A stretch of 64,000 nucleotides of DNA from an uncultured Lachnospiraceae bacterium (GTDB taxonomy: Bacteria > Bacillota > Clostridia > Lachnospirales > Lachnospiraceae), in assembly GCA_947175035.1 (NCBI GenBank), contig CAMWLG010000008.1, positions 1 to 64,000 on the forward strand. Reading direction: 5' to 3'. Position numbers and translations under genes: made by a program. The notes beneath the pieces were generated by a model that had not been told where the DNA came from, searched no databases, and saw nothing but the letters and a program-made list of their open reading frames with translations. Positions 50,522 to 59,957 of this stretch are shown piece by piece (position 1 is the first letter of the stretch; each line of letters starts with the position of its first letter).

Positions 50522-51817
50522 TTACTCTGCTTCCTCTTTTGGCTCAAATAGCTTTTCTTTCAAATACTCTTTGTTTGCCTCAAAATCTACCTCCAGCACC
50601 GCCATTCCCCGTATATCCGCATTCCTATAGGTTCCCTCCGCGGGAATACTGCCCTGCTCCATATCATAAAGAAACAGCTTGGGCGCCATCAGGCTTAAGC
50701 AGTAACACTCCCACTGGGTCAGATTGGTAGTCAAGTTCGGCATCAGCCCGTCAAACAATTCTTTGGGATTCGTAACCACAGCCAAGGGCAGCTTGTGGAT
50801 TACTTCCCCCAAAACCTTTCTCTGGCGTTCCGTCCTGCCAAAGTCCGTGCCAATATAACGATTGCGGGTGTAAGCCAGCGCTTGAGGCCCGTTCAAATGC
50901 ACCATACCTTCCATCGTGGTATCCATATAATCCGTGCCAAACTCCTTGCCGGTCAATTCATTATATTCATTCAGGTATCCGTTCACCAACTCCAACTCCG
51001 CTGAGGTCAGTTCCAGATCCACGCCTCCCACCGCATCCACCAGATTGGCAAAGGCTTCAAAATTGACCGACACATATCTATTCACTTTGATGTCCAGATT
51101 CTTCTCCACCGTCTCCATGAGAAGTTCCGCGCCGCCGTAAGAATAAGCCGCATTCAGCCTGTTTCCGTCATGCCCCGGAATATCCACATACATATCCCGC
51201 AACAAGGAAGTCATGTGAATCTGCTTGGTCTTGTCGCTGATGGACAATAAAATCATGGCATCAGAACGCCCGTCCTCACCATTCTTTCTGGAATCATTCC
51301 CAATCAAAAGAATGTTGATGACCCCATCTTCCTTCATGGATTCGGATGCAACGCTTTCTATCTCCCGATAATTCAGTTTGCTGTATACCACTCCCACCAA
51401 ATAATACAGACCCACGGCCAACAGTGCAAAAACTATGGCAGCTTTGATCAGAAAACCTTTGATACGGAACTTTTTTTTGCCGTCCTTCTTTGACTTTCCC
51501 TTTTTTGAATTTTTCTTTTTTAAATTTTTCTTTTTTGAATCTATCTGTTTTGAACTTACCTGTTTTGACCGTCTTTTTTGACGCTTCTTTCTATCCCAGT
51601 CTTCCTCATAGACCTCATGTGTCTCACGGCGCGTTCCCCGATTTGAACTGCCTCTCCTAGTGCTTCCTATAATATCAATCTCCCTTTCGTTCTCCTGCTT
51701 CTGCTTCCGATTTAATGGAATCATTTGGAGCTCCTTTTGCGTCTCTCCTGGCTGCTCCGCCATCTCCTGACGTAAAAATTCCTCCAATCCCTGTTGAATG
51801 CGTTCCATATCATTCAT
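50522..51817 (-). CDS. LytR-CpsA-Psr (LCP) family glycopolymer ligase
   Basis: A 431 aa protein. The cytoplasmic N-terminal ~115 residues are highly basic with lysine-rich repeats (LKKKNSKKGKSKKDG). One helix (IKAAIVFALLAVGLYYLVGV) leads to the LCP domain: LIGNDSRKNGEDGRSDAMIL, SLLRDMYVDIPG, LNAAYSYGG, VGGVDLELT and ALAYTRNRY...GRTERQRKVL, carrying the arginines and aspartates that bind polyprenyl pyrophosphate. It attaches wall teichoic acid or capsule glycans to peptidoglycan. The long basic tail could bind membrane phospholipid or nucleic acid; it is unusual in length. Confidence 0.93.
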   Translation of the reverse strand: MNDMERIQQGLEEFLRQEMAEQPGETQKELQMIPLNRKQKQENEREIDIIGSTRRGSSNRGTRRETHEVYEEDWDRKKRQKRRSKQVSSKQIDSKKKNLKKKNSKKGKSKKDGKKKFRIKGFLIKAAIVFALLAVGLYYLVGVVYSKLNYREIESVASESMKEDGVINILLIGNDSRKNGEDGRSDAMILLSISDKTKQIHMTSLLRDMYVDIPGHDGNRLNAAYSYGGAELLMETVEKNLDIKVNRYVSVNFEAFANLVDAVGGVDLELTSAELELVNGYLNEYNELTGKEFGTDYMDTTMEGMVHLNGPQALAYTRNRYIGTDFGRTERQRKVLGEVIHKLPLAVVTNPKELFDGLMPNLTTNLTQWECYCLSLMAPKLFLYDMEQGSIPAEGTYRNADIRGMAVLEVDFEANKEYLKEKLFEPKEEAE

Positions 51818-51824
51818 AAATCAT

Positions 51825-52058
51825 TTAATCCCCGCAGTCCAACACATCAAAGGCCTGTCCGGTTGCCCAAGGACTTCCCACATCACAACGCCCATGGTGG
51901 TATTTACGCGAAATGACACTCCCGTCACCTTCTGTCACCTGAAGCTTCATCCGGCTCCCGCCAGACTCAGTATAGTTGTCCAACAATCGGATAATATCAT
52001 CCACAGAAGAAGCGTCTGCCTCCACATATTTCTTATTTGATTCCTCTATCAGATTCAT
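51825..52058 (-). CDS. Small protein of unknown family between LRR and LCP genes
   Basis: A 77 aa soluble acidic protein: VEADASSVDDIIRLLDNYTESGGSRMKLQV, then a histidine/glycine/cysteine-containing tail. GGGAGGGTG precedes ATG 52058 (MNLIEESNKKYV); the track's longer form overlaps the LRR stop. I recognise no family. Tight spacing with the LRR gene (28 nt) and LCP gene (7 nt) puts it in the same transcript. Confidence 0.65.
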   Translation of the reverse strand: MNLIEESNKKYVEADASSVDDIIRLLDNYTESGGSRMKLQVTEGDGSVISRKYHHGRCDVGSPWATGQAFDVLDCGD

Positions 52059-52086
52059 AGCTTTACACCCTCCCAATCTGCTATCA

Positions 52087-52950
52087 TTATAATTCCAGTT
52101 CTGCAAAAAAATCTCCAGCCTGTTCCTGCTCCATCTGCACCTTCATCAGATACGCCCGTATCTCCGGCTCCTCTTTGGGAAGCTTTTTTAACAGCCGTCC
52201 TGCCATCTTTCGGGTAAGTCCCCCCGCCTGATGCCATATCTTATAATAACGGATATCCCTGCCATAGTGCTCCTCATCCTCAATAAAAAGCTCCTGCACC
52301 AGATAAGTATGACGCACCAGAATACCATGCATAAACACCCTCAGCTCATCCTTCAGCCCCGTGTCATACAAAAGCCTTTGGAAAACAAGTCTGATCTTGT
52401 TCTTCCGATGCTGCAATATATAGTCCGCCCGCTGGTCGTCCACATCCTCCACATCAAACCAGCCGATAAAAGCCGGCTCAAATCCCGTGTCATCCGGCCT
52501 TTTCAGGAAAATCCCCAAAGCGTCATCATAGGCGGCAAGCCATCTCATCTGTCCTCTTCTGTCCCCTATCAGGGCAATATCCTCCAGTCTCTCCTGAGGA
52601 AAAAATCGAAACATGGACGCTAAAAACTCAGCAATCCCAGGCACAGCATCCTGCTCCTCCGTACCGATCGCCCTAAGCTGTACCCGTTCCAGACTCTCAC
52701 ACCCCAGAAATATCTGTTTGCCAAACTTAATATCCTTTGCGGGAAGCACAATCTCCCGCAGATTCTTCATATAGGCAAATCCCCAATCCTCCACCGCTTC
52801 CAGAGAATTGGGCAACACCAGCTTTTCAATAGATTTGCAGCTCAAAAAGGCCTTACTCGCAATCACAGCAAGTGGCCTTCCTCGAGACCCTGCAGACAAA
52901 ACTACCTCTTTATCCTGCCCGTCGTATTTTTCATATCTTTCGTAATCCAC
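52087..52950 (-). CDS. Leucine-rich-repeat protein (BspA/LRR_5 type), cytoplasmic
   Basis: About 287 aa. Residues about 25-100 carry two to three LRR_5 units of the BspA class (IASKAFLSCKSIEKLVLPNSLEAVEDWGFAYMKNLREIVLPA; FLGCESLERVQLRAIG). The remaining ~180 residues are helical and not recognised. No signal peptide is present, unusual for BspA-type repeats. The ATG at 52992 lies within the -10 box of a promoter (TATAATG), so the GTG at 52950, preceded by AGGAGGTG, is preferred. First gene of the LRR-small protein-LCP-kinase operon. Confidence 0.78.
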   Translation of the reverse strand: MDYERYEKYDGQDKEVVLSAGSRGRPLAVIASKAFLSCKSIEKLVLPNSLEAVEDWGFAYMKNLREIVLPAKDIKFGKQIFLGCESLERVQLRAIGTEEQDAVPGIAEFLASMFRFFPQERLEDIALIGDRRGQMRWLAAYDDALGIFLKRPDDTGFEPAFIGWFDVEDVDDQRADYILQHRKNKIRLVFQRLLYDTGLKDELRVFMHGILVRHTYLVQELFIEDEEHYGRDIRYYKIWHQAGGLTRKMAGRLLKKLPKEEPEIRAYLMKVQMEQEQAGDFFAELEL

Positions 52951-52990
52951 GGGCAGCACCTCCTGTCCACATAGCTCTGCCCCTGTGGAC

Positions 52991-53020
52991 ATTATAGCAC
53001 AAATGTATTATGCGGGGCAA
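52991..53020 (-). promoter_or_regulatory. Promoter of the LRR-LCP-kinase operon
   Basis: Minus-strand TTGCCC, 18 nt, perfect TATAAT. The -10 overlaps the annotated ATG of the LRR gene, so the transcript begins downstream near 52984 and translation must begin later, at GTG 52950. Confidence 0.6.
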
Positions 53021-53030
53021 TACTTCAAGC

Positions 53031-54809
53031 TTATTCCCGGCTATACTCCAAAGGAATCTGATATGTCTCCTCATAAATCCTTTTCCACAACGCATAATTT
53101 TCCGTTTGCATCTTCATGGCATTCTCCGCTTTGGATCTTCCGTCCTCGGGCCAAATCGGCGCGCCCACATGCACCGTGTATTCCTGAACGGGAAAACCAT
53201 AGTCATCCGGCACTTCTGTATCTTTCATCGTGATAAAACAGGGAATTACGGGCACATTATTTCCCGCCGCCAACTTATAGGCGCCGCTTTTTAAAGGCTT
53301 TGGCTTACGATAATTCCACCACATACTCTGCTCCGGGTAAATCAACACAAAATGTCCCTCCTGCAAAAGAGTGTTTACCGCCTCCATGAATTTCTTCATT
53401 GTCTTGTAATTGGAGCTTAGGGGCAAAGTATTGCAATTGCGCATAAGATACCCGTAGAAGCCTGGAAAATTTGTATAATTTCCCTCTCGAATCACACGAT
53501 AAAGCTTGCGCTTTTTTTGTTTGGACTGTTCATATACCATATGGATAATAAAACTATCCAGGGCACTGAAATGATTACAGGTAATGACAGCACCGGACTT
53601 TATCCCCTTTAGGTTCTCTATACCCCTGATTTCCTTTACCACCAGTTGTTTTTTATAGATCAACCATCTCATGAACCATCTTGCCATGCCGAAGGCACCA
53701 CGCGTCCGCATTTGCTCCCGCCAAGTTTTATTCAGGTAATCAATATTTTCCGGCAAAAGCGGGATGGTAGGCGGATCCTCCTCCACGTCCTCGTCAAATC
53801 GCCCCTCTCTTTCATATTGCGCAATTCTTTCCAAAATTATTTGTCTTTCACCAGATAAAGAGGATTTCTTTTTCATAAGCCTCCTGTAATTATTTTCATT
53901 GTCAATCTCAGACATTGCAAGGCGAAATAGATTCTCTTCCGCCAAAGTATCTCTCTGCCGGTTTTCCTCTGTATAATTTTGCAATTCATACAATAATAAT
54001 TCATAGTCTGCCGTCTCCCCAGCATATTGCCAAAAATATTCCGCCAAAGGATGCTCCTTGTAATGCCATGGCTTGTAGGCAAGATTATAGTGAATGACGG
54101 CGATATCCTTTTCCTCACAGGGCATTTTGCCATATACCTGCACATTCCACCTTGGCTCAAGCCAGCGCAGTTGATCTTTGCAAAGCACATTCAGATAATC
54201 CTGATCCTGTGCAAACACAAAAGTATATGTATTGATCAGCTCCTCAAATTGGTCTAACAATTTATTCTGTCGAAAATAATCGCAATTGATCAGCATCATC
54301 CCCGCATTAAAATAACTGTTCCTGTCAATTCCAAGTACTTCCTCCGCATATCTGCCAAAAATTTCCGTCTGCCCGATTACTTGATCCCGCACCACGCCAA
54401 GACAGGCTCTCTCCAATTTCGTATCATAGAGCTCAGCGATGTCCTTCAAGATAATCATATCACTATCCAGATAGAGCACCTTATGATACTCTGGGAATTT
54501 ATTCGGAATAAACACCCTAAAATACGTGGTGATAGAATAATAATCTCTGATGTGCAGGCGGCTTTGCAGACCTGCCAGCTCCATTCTCACATCCTCAAAT
54601 GTGATTGTAAATTGCTCTGTGGCCAGAGCATAAACTTTTTGCCTGCTTTTCTCGGAAATATCCGTACAGAGAATATGCACATGATATTGATGATCTTGAG
54701 AAGCATTGACAATCAAAGACCTTAATGCCACACAGGTATATTTGATAAATCCCTCATCACAAGCGAAAAAAATAGGAATGATATCATGATTTTCTGCAAT
54801 CTCCCTCAT
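53031..54809 (-). CDS. Fusion of GT8-family glycosyltransferase and PlsC-like acyltransferase
   Basis: A 592 aa two-domain enzyme. Residues about 10-260 are a GT8 glycosyltransferase: PIFFACDEGFIKYTCVALRSL, the metal-binding DSD in LYLDSDMIIL, FNAGMMLINCDYFR and HYNLAYKPWHY. After a charged linker (about 300-345), residues about 370-580 are an acyltransferase: CNHFSALDSF (HX4D), GNYTNFPGFYGY, and the YPEQSMWWNYRKP box, which replaces the usual EGTR-type motif. ATG 54809 follows AGGAGG. The same two activities are separate genes immediately upstream. Likely product: an acylated glycolipid or lipid-anchor precursor. Confidence 0.87.
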   Translation of the reverse strand: MREIAENHDIIPIFFACDEGFIKYTCVALRSLIVNASQDHQYHVHILCTDISEKSRQKVYALATEQFTITFEDVRMELAGLQSRLHIRDYYSITTYFRVFIPNKFPEYHKVLYLDSDMIILKDIAELYDTKLERACLGVVRDQVIGQTEIFGRYAEEVLGIDRNSYFNAGMMLINCDYFRQNKLLDQFEELINTYTFVFAQDQDYLNVLCKDQLRWLEPRWNVQVYGKMPCEEKDIAVIHYNLAYKPWHYKEHPLAEYFWQYAGETADYELLLYELQNYTEENRQRDTLAEENLFRLAMSEIDNENNYRRLMKKKSSLSGERQIILERIAQYEREGRFDEDVEEDPPTIPLLPENIDYLNKTWREQMRTRGAFGMARWFMRWLIYKKQLVVKEIRGIENLKGIKSGAVITCNHFSALDSFIIHMVYEQSKQKKRKLYRVIREGNYTNFPGFYGYLMRNCNTLPLSSNYKTMKKFMEAVNTLLQEGHFVLIYPEQSMWWNYRKPKPLKSGAYKLAAGNNVPVIPCFITMKDTEVPDDYGFPVQEYTVHVGAPIWPEDGRSKAENAMKMQTENYALWKRIYEETYQIPLEYSRE

Positions 54810-55665
54810 TGAAACCTCCTGTTCCAAACCGCTCATATGCTTTTTTCAGAAAAATATATTCCTGTAAAATATCCTCAAAACAAATATAATGAAACACACT
54901 GAGCATTCTGCCCACCTGCCACTGTTTGATATTCTCCGTGTGAGGATAGGGCAGATAGAAAAGTCTTCTGGAAAAATGTCTTACCACTGTATGCTTATGC
55001 AGGAACTTTTGGTCATTGAACCTCTGGGGCAGTATCTTTTTCCGAAAAGTGCTGCGATAGATGGCACTCTGGTCTGCAAATACAAGTTTCCTATGCCTGA
55101 TCAGCTCCCTCGCTTTCTCAAATAATCCCGTCTCCCGTATCTTTCTCATATTCAAAAGGAGCACCCCTGCATTGATATAATTGGGATTCACAAGATATTT
55201 GCCGTAATGATCCCTTGCCGCTGCATATTCATAATCTTCCACATCAATGTCATACAAAAGACTGATATCCCGCCGAAACAGGATATCTACATCCAGATAC
55301 AAAAGCTTGTCCGGCATGCAGGGCAGTAGATCCGCAAGCAGACGAAGAAGCGTATAGGGCGAACAATAGGCATTCTCATTAGGACAACCCTTAAACTCCC
55401 GCTCATAAAGCTTTGTTACATCCACACGTTCCACCCTGTTCTCCGGATGGTATGACTGTGCTATCTGCCCTAAGTATTCTGCCTGCGACCTGTCGATAGA
55501 CATATATTGCGACATCCCTTGTCTGACGCATATATCCATCGTAAAAATATAAAAGCAAAAGGGTTCCCTGCTCTCCGTCCGCATCAGTATTGACAGCATA
55601 CAGGAGAGAATCCCGTCAAAAACCTTTTTATCCCCGCAAAATAATATATTTTTCATTCCTTCCAC
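54784..55665 (-). CDS. GT8-family glycosyltransferase
   Basis: A 293 aa cytoplasmic enzyme of the GT8 family, using a nucleotide sugar with retention of configuration. NILFCGDKKVFDGILSCMLSIL, the DVD metal site in LLYLDVDILF, ARDHYGK, and YINAGVLLLNMRKIRE mark the fold; FNDQKFLHKHTVVRHFSR is the C-terminal His region. It overlaps the fusion gene by 26 nt and follows the acyltransferase gene by 9 nt. Start is GTG 55665 or ATG 55656; neither has an ideal ribosome site. Confidence 0.9.
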   Translation of the reverse strand: MEGMKNILFCGDKKVFDGILSCMLSILMRTESREPFCFYIFTMDICVRQGMSQYMSIDRSQAEYLGQIAQSYHPENRVERVDVTKLYEREFKGCPNENAYCSPYTLLRLLADLLPCMPDKLLYLDVDILFRRDISLLYDIDVEDYEYAAARDHYGKYLVNPNYINAGVLLLNMRKIRETGLFEKARELIRHRKLVFADQSAIYRSTFRKKILPQRFNDQKFLHKHTVVRHFSRRLFYLPYPHTENIKQWQVGRMLSVFHYICFEDILQEYIFLKKAYERFGTGGFNEGDCRKS

Positions 55666-55674
55666 TCTTATCTG

Positions 55675-56499
55675 TCAATTTGAGACTTTGATATATTTAA
55701 TCCGCTCTATACGATTCTCCCTGCTGCGCTCTGTCATGGCTGCATAGACCCTGTCCCGCAATTCCTTCCTCTGCTGCCTGCCTTTTAACCTATCATCCCC
55801 ATAAAAAGGCCCATCCACATAAGTCACAATATCAACTCCTTTTCCCCTCCTTCGTCTTTGATATGTGTTGGTAAAACAAAATACCGGAACATGAAATTGC
55901 AGAGGATACCTGAAAGAAGCCTCCGAGAAAGGCCTGATCTTGGTATAATATGGCCAGATATGCGCCTCTGGATAAATTACTACACAATTTCCTCGCTCAA
56001 TCTCCCTCTGTACTGCCTCGATAAAATTCCGGGCCGCCACTTTGTCATCTGGAAGGGGCAAAGCACCCAGACAAGGTGTGATTCTCCCCAAGATCGGCAT
56101 GGATACATTGTTGGGATGTACTATGACATAAGCGTCCACAGGATCACACACCATAGAAGGTATCAACGCGTCTGCCAGCGCATGAGTGTGATTGCCATAG
56201 AGGAAAAACCCTGTTCGACCGCTCTCCACAAAAGTCTTGTCTATCATATCCCGATTCACCACACAATGATGGAATTTGTAGTGCAAAAAAAGCCTTGCAA
56301 GTGGTTTGGCACACAAAGAATACAAGATTCGATGCCCAATCCGCCTGCAAAGCTTCCCATTGTCATAAGAATAATTTTGGTCGATTCGCCGGGATTGAAT
56401 CTTTGCTCTGGAAAATTCGTCCTCCAATTCATTTTGATAATAGATAATTTGCTGTTTTTCCTTCATAGATACAAGCATACCCATATCAGAACATTTCAT
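55675..56499 (-). CDS. PlsC-like 1-acylglycerol-phosphate acyltransferase family protein
   Basis: A 274 aa acyltransferase. The HX4D catalytic motif is in LYGNHTHALADALIP and the phosphate-binding box appears as YPEAHIWPYYTKIRP, close to the YPEQSMWWNYRKP version in the neighbouring fusion, so both belong to the same subfamily. No strong membrane helix is visible; it may be peripheral. ATG 56499 follows GAAGG. First gene of a three-gene cluster with GT8 and the GT8-PlsC fusion. Confidence 0.87.
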   Translation of the reverse strand: MKCSDMGMLVSMKEKQQIIYYQNELEDEFSRAKIQSRRIDQNYSYDNGKLCRRIGHRILYSLCAKPLARLFLHYKFHHCVVNRDMIDKTFVESGRTGFFLYGNHTHALADALIPSMVCDPVDAYVIVHPNNVSMPILGRITPCLGALPLPDDKVAARNFIEAVQREIERGNCVVIYPEAHIWPYYTKIRPFSEASFRYPLQFHVPVFCFTNTYQRRRRGKGVDIVTYVDGPFYGDDRLKGRQQRKELRDRVYAAMTERSRENRIERIKYIKVSN

Positions 56500-56571
56500 T
56501 CCAAACCTTCAAAAATGATTGTCAAAAAGCCAATGGGAATAAGAAAAAATGTAGCGTAATCCACAATATCA

Positions 56572-56580
56572 TGTTATAAT
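56572..56580 (+). promoter_or_regulatory. Extended -10 promoter upstream of the TRAP-type binding protein
   Basis: TGTTATAAT is a perfect extended -10 box; no good -35 exists (TAGCGT at 17 nt). It lies about 95 nt before the ATG. The box sits in a CATG-TTATAATA-CATG palindrome that could also be an operator. The rest of the 176-nt gap holds nothing else I can identify. Confidence 0.5.
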
Positions 56581-56675
56581 ACATGTGTATATGTTTTTGC
56601 TTTCCATTTACATAAAAGCTTTAACATAATTCATAAATGACGCAGATTAAACAAGACGGGAGGTAACAAAATACT

Positions 56676-57758
56676 ATGAAGGGTTACAGGATGATGTCAG
56701 TGGCGCTCGCCGCTCTGCTGGTAGCAGGTTCTCTATGTGGCTGTGGGAGCGGGGCTTCGTCAAAGAGAAGAACAATAGGTGTGGTAGAGAATAATTCCAG
56801 TCAGACAAACAAAGTTTCAGAGCCTGAGCTGAAAATGGTTATCGCCTCCAACCAGACTTCTCCAGACAATCCCTATCATTTTGGGTTGCAGACTTTTAAA
56901 GAAGTTGCGGAAGAGCTTTCCGGCGGCACGATCGAGGTGGTGTGCAGCGACGGTGATGTGACGGAGGATGAAAATGAATTGGTTCGTCTTCTGGACGAAG
57001 GGGAACTTCAAATGATCGTGTGTTCCCCGGGATTTATGGCATCGGCAGGTGTGTCAGAGATCAACATGTTGTCCCTGCTTTATCTGTTTAACGGATTCAG
57101 CCATTGGGAAGCCGCCGTGGACGGAGAATTCGGCTCCACAATGTCGGATTTGATTTTGCAGAAGACGAATAACAAATACCGTATCATGGGATATTGGTCT
57201 GCGGGTGTGCGGGATTATTATGGCAAACAGCCCATCACCACGGCAGCTGATGTCGAGGGATTAACCATTCGTACCCAGATTTCCGGCGTGGTATATGACT
57301 ATTGGACAGGGATTGGCGCACAGCCTGTCAATGTGGGCTGGGGTGATTTGTATGACGCTCTGAAAAATAACGAAGTGGATTCTGCTGAAAACGATTATAC
57401 CAATTTCATGTTAAAGCAACATCATACGACACCAAACGGAAAATATATTTGTGAGACACATCATGATTATACCACGCGTCTGTTTATTATGAACGGCGAT
57501 TTCTATGACAGCCTGACAACCGAACAGAAAAGCTGGATTGACACAGCCGCTCTGGCTGCCACATTGCAGGAGCGCTCCGTAACCTATGAGATGATGGATG
57601 ACTCTAAAGCGCAATGTATTGCTGAAGGTGCGGTAGTTACTGATTATGAGCATATGGATATTGATAGCTTTAAGGCGCCCGCCATTGCGATTCAAGATAA
57701 CTATGCCAGTGAAAACGGTCTTACGGATTATCTTGAAATGGTTCGCCGTGCACGATAA
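56676..57758 (+). CDS. TRAP-type (DctP) substrate-binding lipoprotein
   Basis: A 360 aa lipoprotein (ALLVAGSLCGCG lipobox). The DctP fold is seen in HFGLQTFKEVAEELSGGTIEVVCSDG, the IMGYWSAGVRDYYGKQPITTAADVEGLTIRTQ core with the conserved ligand-binding Arg, and VGWGDLYDALKNNEVDSAEND. Ligands of the family are usually carboxylates. No DctQ/DctM membrane genes are present before or after; instead a chemoreceptor follows 24 nt later in the same direction. This suggests a sensing rather than uptake role. Confidence 0.9.
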   Translation: MKGYRMMSVALAALLVAGSLCGCGSGASSKRRTIGVVENNSSQTNKVSEPELKMVIASNQTSPDNPYHFGLQTFKEVAEELSGGTIEVVCSDGDVTEDENELVRLLDEGELQMIVCSPGFMASAGVSEINMLSLLYLFNGFSHWEAAVDGEFGSTMSDLILQKTNNKYRIMGYWSAGVRDYYGKQPITTAADVEGLTIRTQISGVVYDYWTGIGAQPVNVGWGDLYDALKNNEVDSAENDYTNFMLKQHHTTPNGKYICETHHDYTTRLFIMNGDFYDSLTTEQKSWIDTAALAATLQERSVTYEMMDDSKAQCIAEGAVVTDYEHMDIDSFKAPAIAIQDNYASENGLTDYLEMVRRAR

Positions 57759-57782
57759 TTTATCATACAGGGAGGTGTGATT

Positions 57783-59870
57783 GTGGATACAATGGATACA
57801 AACAAGACAGAGAAAGAAAAATCTGCAATGGGAATTAAAATCAAATTGATTATTGGTTTTGCGATTCCACTCATTTGTGCCATCGTGATTGGCATGGTGG
57901 CGTATTCCTTGGCAGCAGCAGGTATGACTTCCAATTATGAGGATTCCATGTCAAAAGCAATGATCATGGCGGTGGAATATTTGGACTTTGGTTTTAAATC
58001 TGCCGTTTCAGAGTCGGAACAGCTCTATTACAATACGGATTTGATGAAATGGGCAACAGGTGCAGTCTATAATGAATGGACTAACCAGGAAATTATGGAG
58101 GCTGTTGATTTAGATTTGAAAATAAAGCAAGATGGAAACAAGTTTGTCAACCATATGCATATTATTCCCAGCAGTAGTCAATTAATTGTGTCAACCTATG
58201 ATGACACGATAGATGTTTCCGGATATTATGAAGATTTGGCGGATCATGAAGAAGCCTCCTGCCTCGACACACTGAGAGGAAATTGGATTGGCACTCACAG
58301 CTACATTGACAGCCAATTAAAAGAAAAACACAGCGAGTACGATCCCGGCAGCTATGCCTGCTCCTACATTCGCCCTCTCGCAACAAAACATGCGTGTATT
58401 GTTGTGGATTACAGCAGTGAAGCCATAGCAGATATTTTGCGGGAACTCTCCCTTGGTGAAGATGGTCTGGCAGCTTTTGTGACTGCGGACGGAAGAGAAT
58501 TGTTGCTTCAGGACAATGAGATTGTAATGGACAGTGAGTTTTCCTTTGTGAACCAAAACTACTTTACAGAAGCGATGGCTGATCCTGCAGCAACCATTAT
58601 CGATTATGTACAGTACAACCATCAAGAGTATTTGTTTATGGTAAGCAAGAGCCATGAGAATGGTTCCGCCATCTGTGCTATGGTACCGGTAAGCATGGTC
58701 AATGCGGGAGCCGTCACCATCAGGAACATCACAATCGTCATCGTGATCATCTCCTGTGCTATCGCGGTACTTGCGGCAATATTTATCATCAGCGGTATTA
58801 TTTCTACCATCGGTCAGATTAGTAAGAAGCTTCAAGTAGTGTCCAATGGTGATTTGACTGTAAACATCAACACAAACCGTAGGGATGAATTCAAGATTCT
58901 GGCAAGGAATATTGCCACTATGGTACATAATTCCAGAAATCTGGTATTACAGGTGTTAAAGACAACAGAGAATGTTTCCTCCTCCACAGCAACGCTTTCA
59001 GATGCGTCCGAGGTGCTGACGGATGTAAGTAATCAAATTACAGTTGCCGTAGACGAAATGAACATAGGATTGAACCAACAGGCACGTGCCTCACAAGACT
59101 GCCTCAACCAGATGGATGAGCTGTCACAGAGAATCACAGTTGCTGTCAACACTGTGAAAAAGATGGATGGCATTACCAGCGACACGAAAAATGTTATTTC
59201 AGATGGTATATCAACCATGGATGAGCTGTCAGGCAAAATGGCTGATACCACAAATATCACAAGAAATGTTACTTCCAATGTCAAGGATTTGGAAGGCAGC
59301 CTGGCTCAAGTAGAAAAATTTGTTGACACGATTAACGAGATTGCTGAGGAAACCAGCTTGTTAGCTCTCAATGCGTCCATCGAAGCTGCAAGAGCAGGAG
59401 AAGCAGGAAGAGGCTTTGCAGTGGTTGCTCAATCAGTAAGTTCCTTGTCAGATGGCACAATCGAAGCAGCAAAACAGATTCAAGAAGTAATGTTCCAGAT
59501 TAAGGAATATGCCGAGAAGACCGTAAACGTAGCTCTTGACGCGGAGGAGATTGTTTCCAAGCAGTCCGAGACAGTGAACAATACCATCCATGTATTCTCT
59601 GATATGAATGGATACTTGGAGAACCTTGTCACAGAAATTATCTCTTTGGAAAAGACTGTTGAAAGTATGGAGCAGCACAGAAATAACACGATGGCATCAA
59701 TCGAAAGCATCACAACCTCCTCAGAGCAGACAGCTGCTTCTGTTTCCACAGTGAACGATTCCTTGAAGAATCAGATGACAATGATCAGCAATTTGCACAG
59801 TTCTGCAGAGGAATTGGAAGGTAGAGCAAGAGAATTGACAGAAGCCGTGAATGCGTTTAAGATTAAATAA
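57783..59870 (+). CDS. Methyl-accepting chemotaxis protein
   Basis: A 695 aa chemoreceptor. Helix 1 ([21 protein letters not shown]) and helix 2 (about 315-340) bracket a ~270-residue extracellular, dCache-like domain. HAMP follows ([25 protein letters not shown]), then a long coiled-coil signalling domain with tip [34 protein letters not shown]. After the tip the usual EVRKLAE is replaced by [12 protein letters not shown] 57783 is 7 nt after GGGAGG and preferred to GTG 57777. Paired with the TRAP-type binding protein directly upstream, which may present ligand to it. Confidence 0.92.
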   Translation: MDTMDTNKTEKEKSAMGIKIKLIIGFAIPLICAIVIGMVAYSLAAAGMTSNYEDSMSKAMIMAVEYLDFGFKSAVSESEQLYYNTDLMKWATGAVYNEWTNQEIMEAVDLDLKIKQDGNKFVNHMHIIPSSSQLIVSTYDDTIDVSGYYEDLADHEEASCLDTLRGNWIGTHSYIDSQLKEKHSEYDPGSYACSYIRPLATKHACIVVDYSSEAIADILRELSLGEDGLAAFVTADGRELLLQDNEIVMDSEFSFVNQNYFTEAMADPAATIIDYVQYNHQEYLFMVSKSHENGSAICAMVPVSMVNAGAVTIRNITIVIVIISCAIAVLAAIFIISGIISTIGQISKKLQVVSNGDLTVNINTNRRDEFKILARNIATMVHNSRNLVLQVLKTTENVSSSTATLSDASEVLTDVSNQITVAVDEMNIGLNQQARASQDCLNQMDELSQRITVAVNTVKKMDGITSDTKNVISDGISTMDELSGKMADTTNITRNVTSNVKDLEGSLAQVEKFVDTINEIAEETSLLALNASIEAARAGEAGRGFAVVAQSVSSLSDGTIEAAKQIQEVMFQIKEYAEKTVNVALDAEEIVSKQSETVNNTIHVFSDMNGYLENLVTEIISLEKTVESMEQHRNNTMASIESITTSSEQTAASVSTVNDSLKNQMTMISNLHSSAEELEGRARELTEAVNAFKIK

Positions 59871-59910
59871 GAAAAGTTATCCGCAAAATTAATTGCAATG
59901 TTGCAAATTT

Positions 59911-59936
59911 AGGGGAACCCCACCAAGGGTTCCCCT
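59911..59936 (+). terminator. Terminator after the chemoreceptor gene
   Basis: AGGGGAACCC and GGGTTCCCCT form a perfect 10-bp stem with a 6-nt loop, followed by ATTTTA. It lies 40 nt after the stop codon. Confidence 0.85.
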
Positions 59937-59957
59937 ATTTTACCACAGGAGGTTATT

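Noticed and set aside
51480-51560. A/T-rich near-repeats (TTTTGAA/TTTTTAAATTTTTC) as regulatory repeat
   Set aside because: They encode the lysine-rich N-terminal tail of the LCP protein and are explained by codon use.
56567-56590. CATG-TTATAATA-CATG palindrome as a specific operator
   Set aside because: It overlaps an extended -10 box and is short; no second copy was noticed elsewhere in the window.
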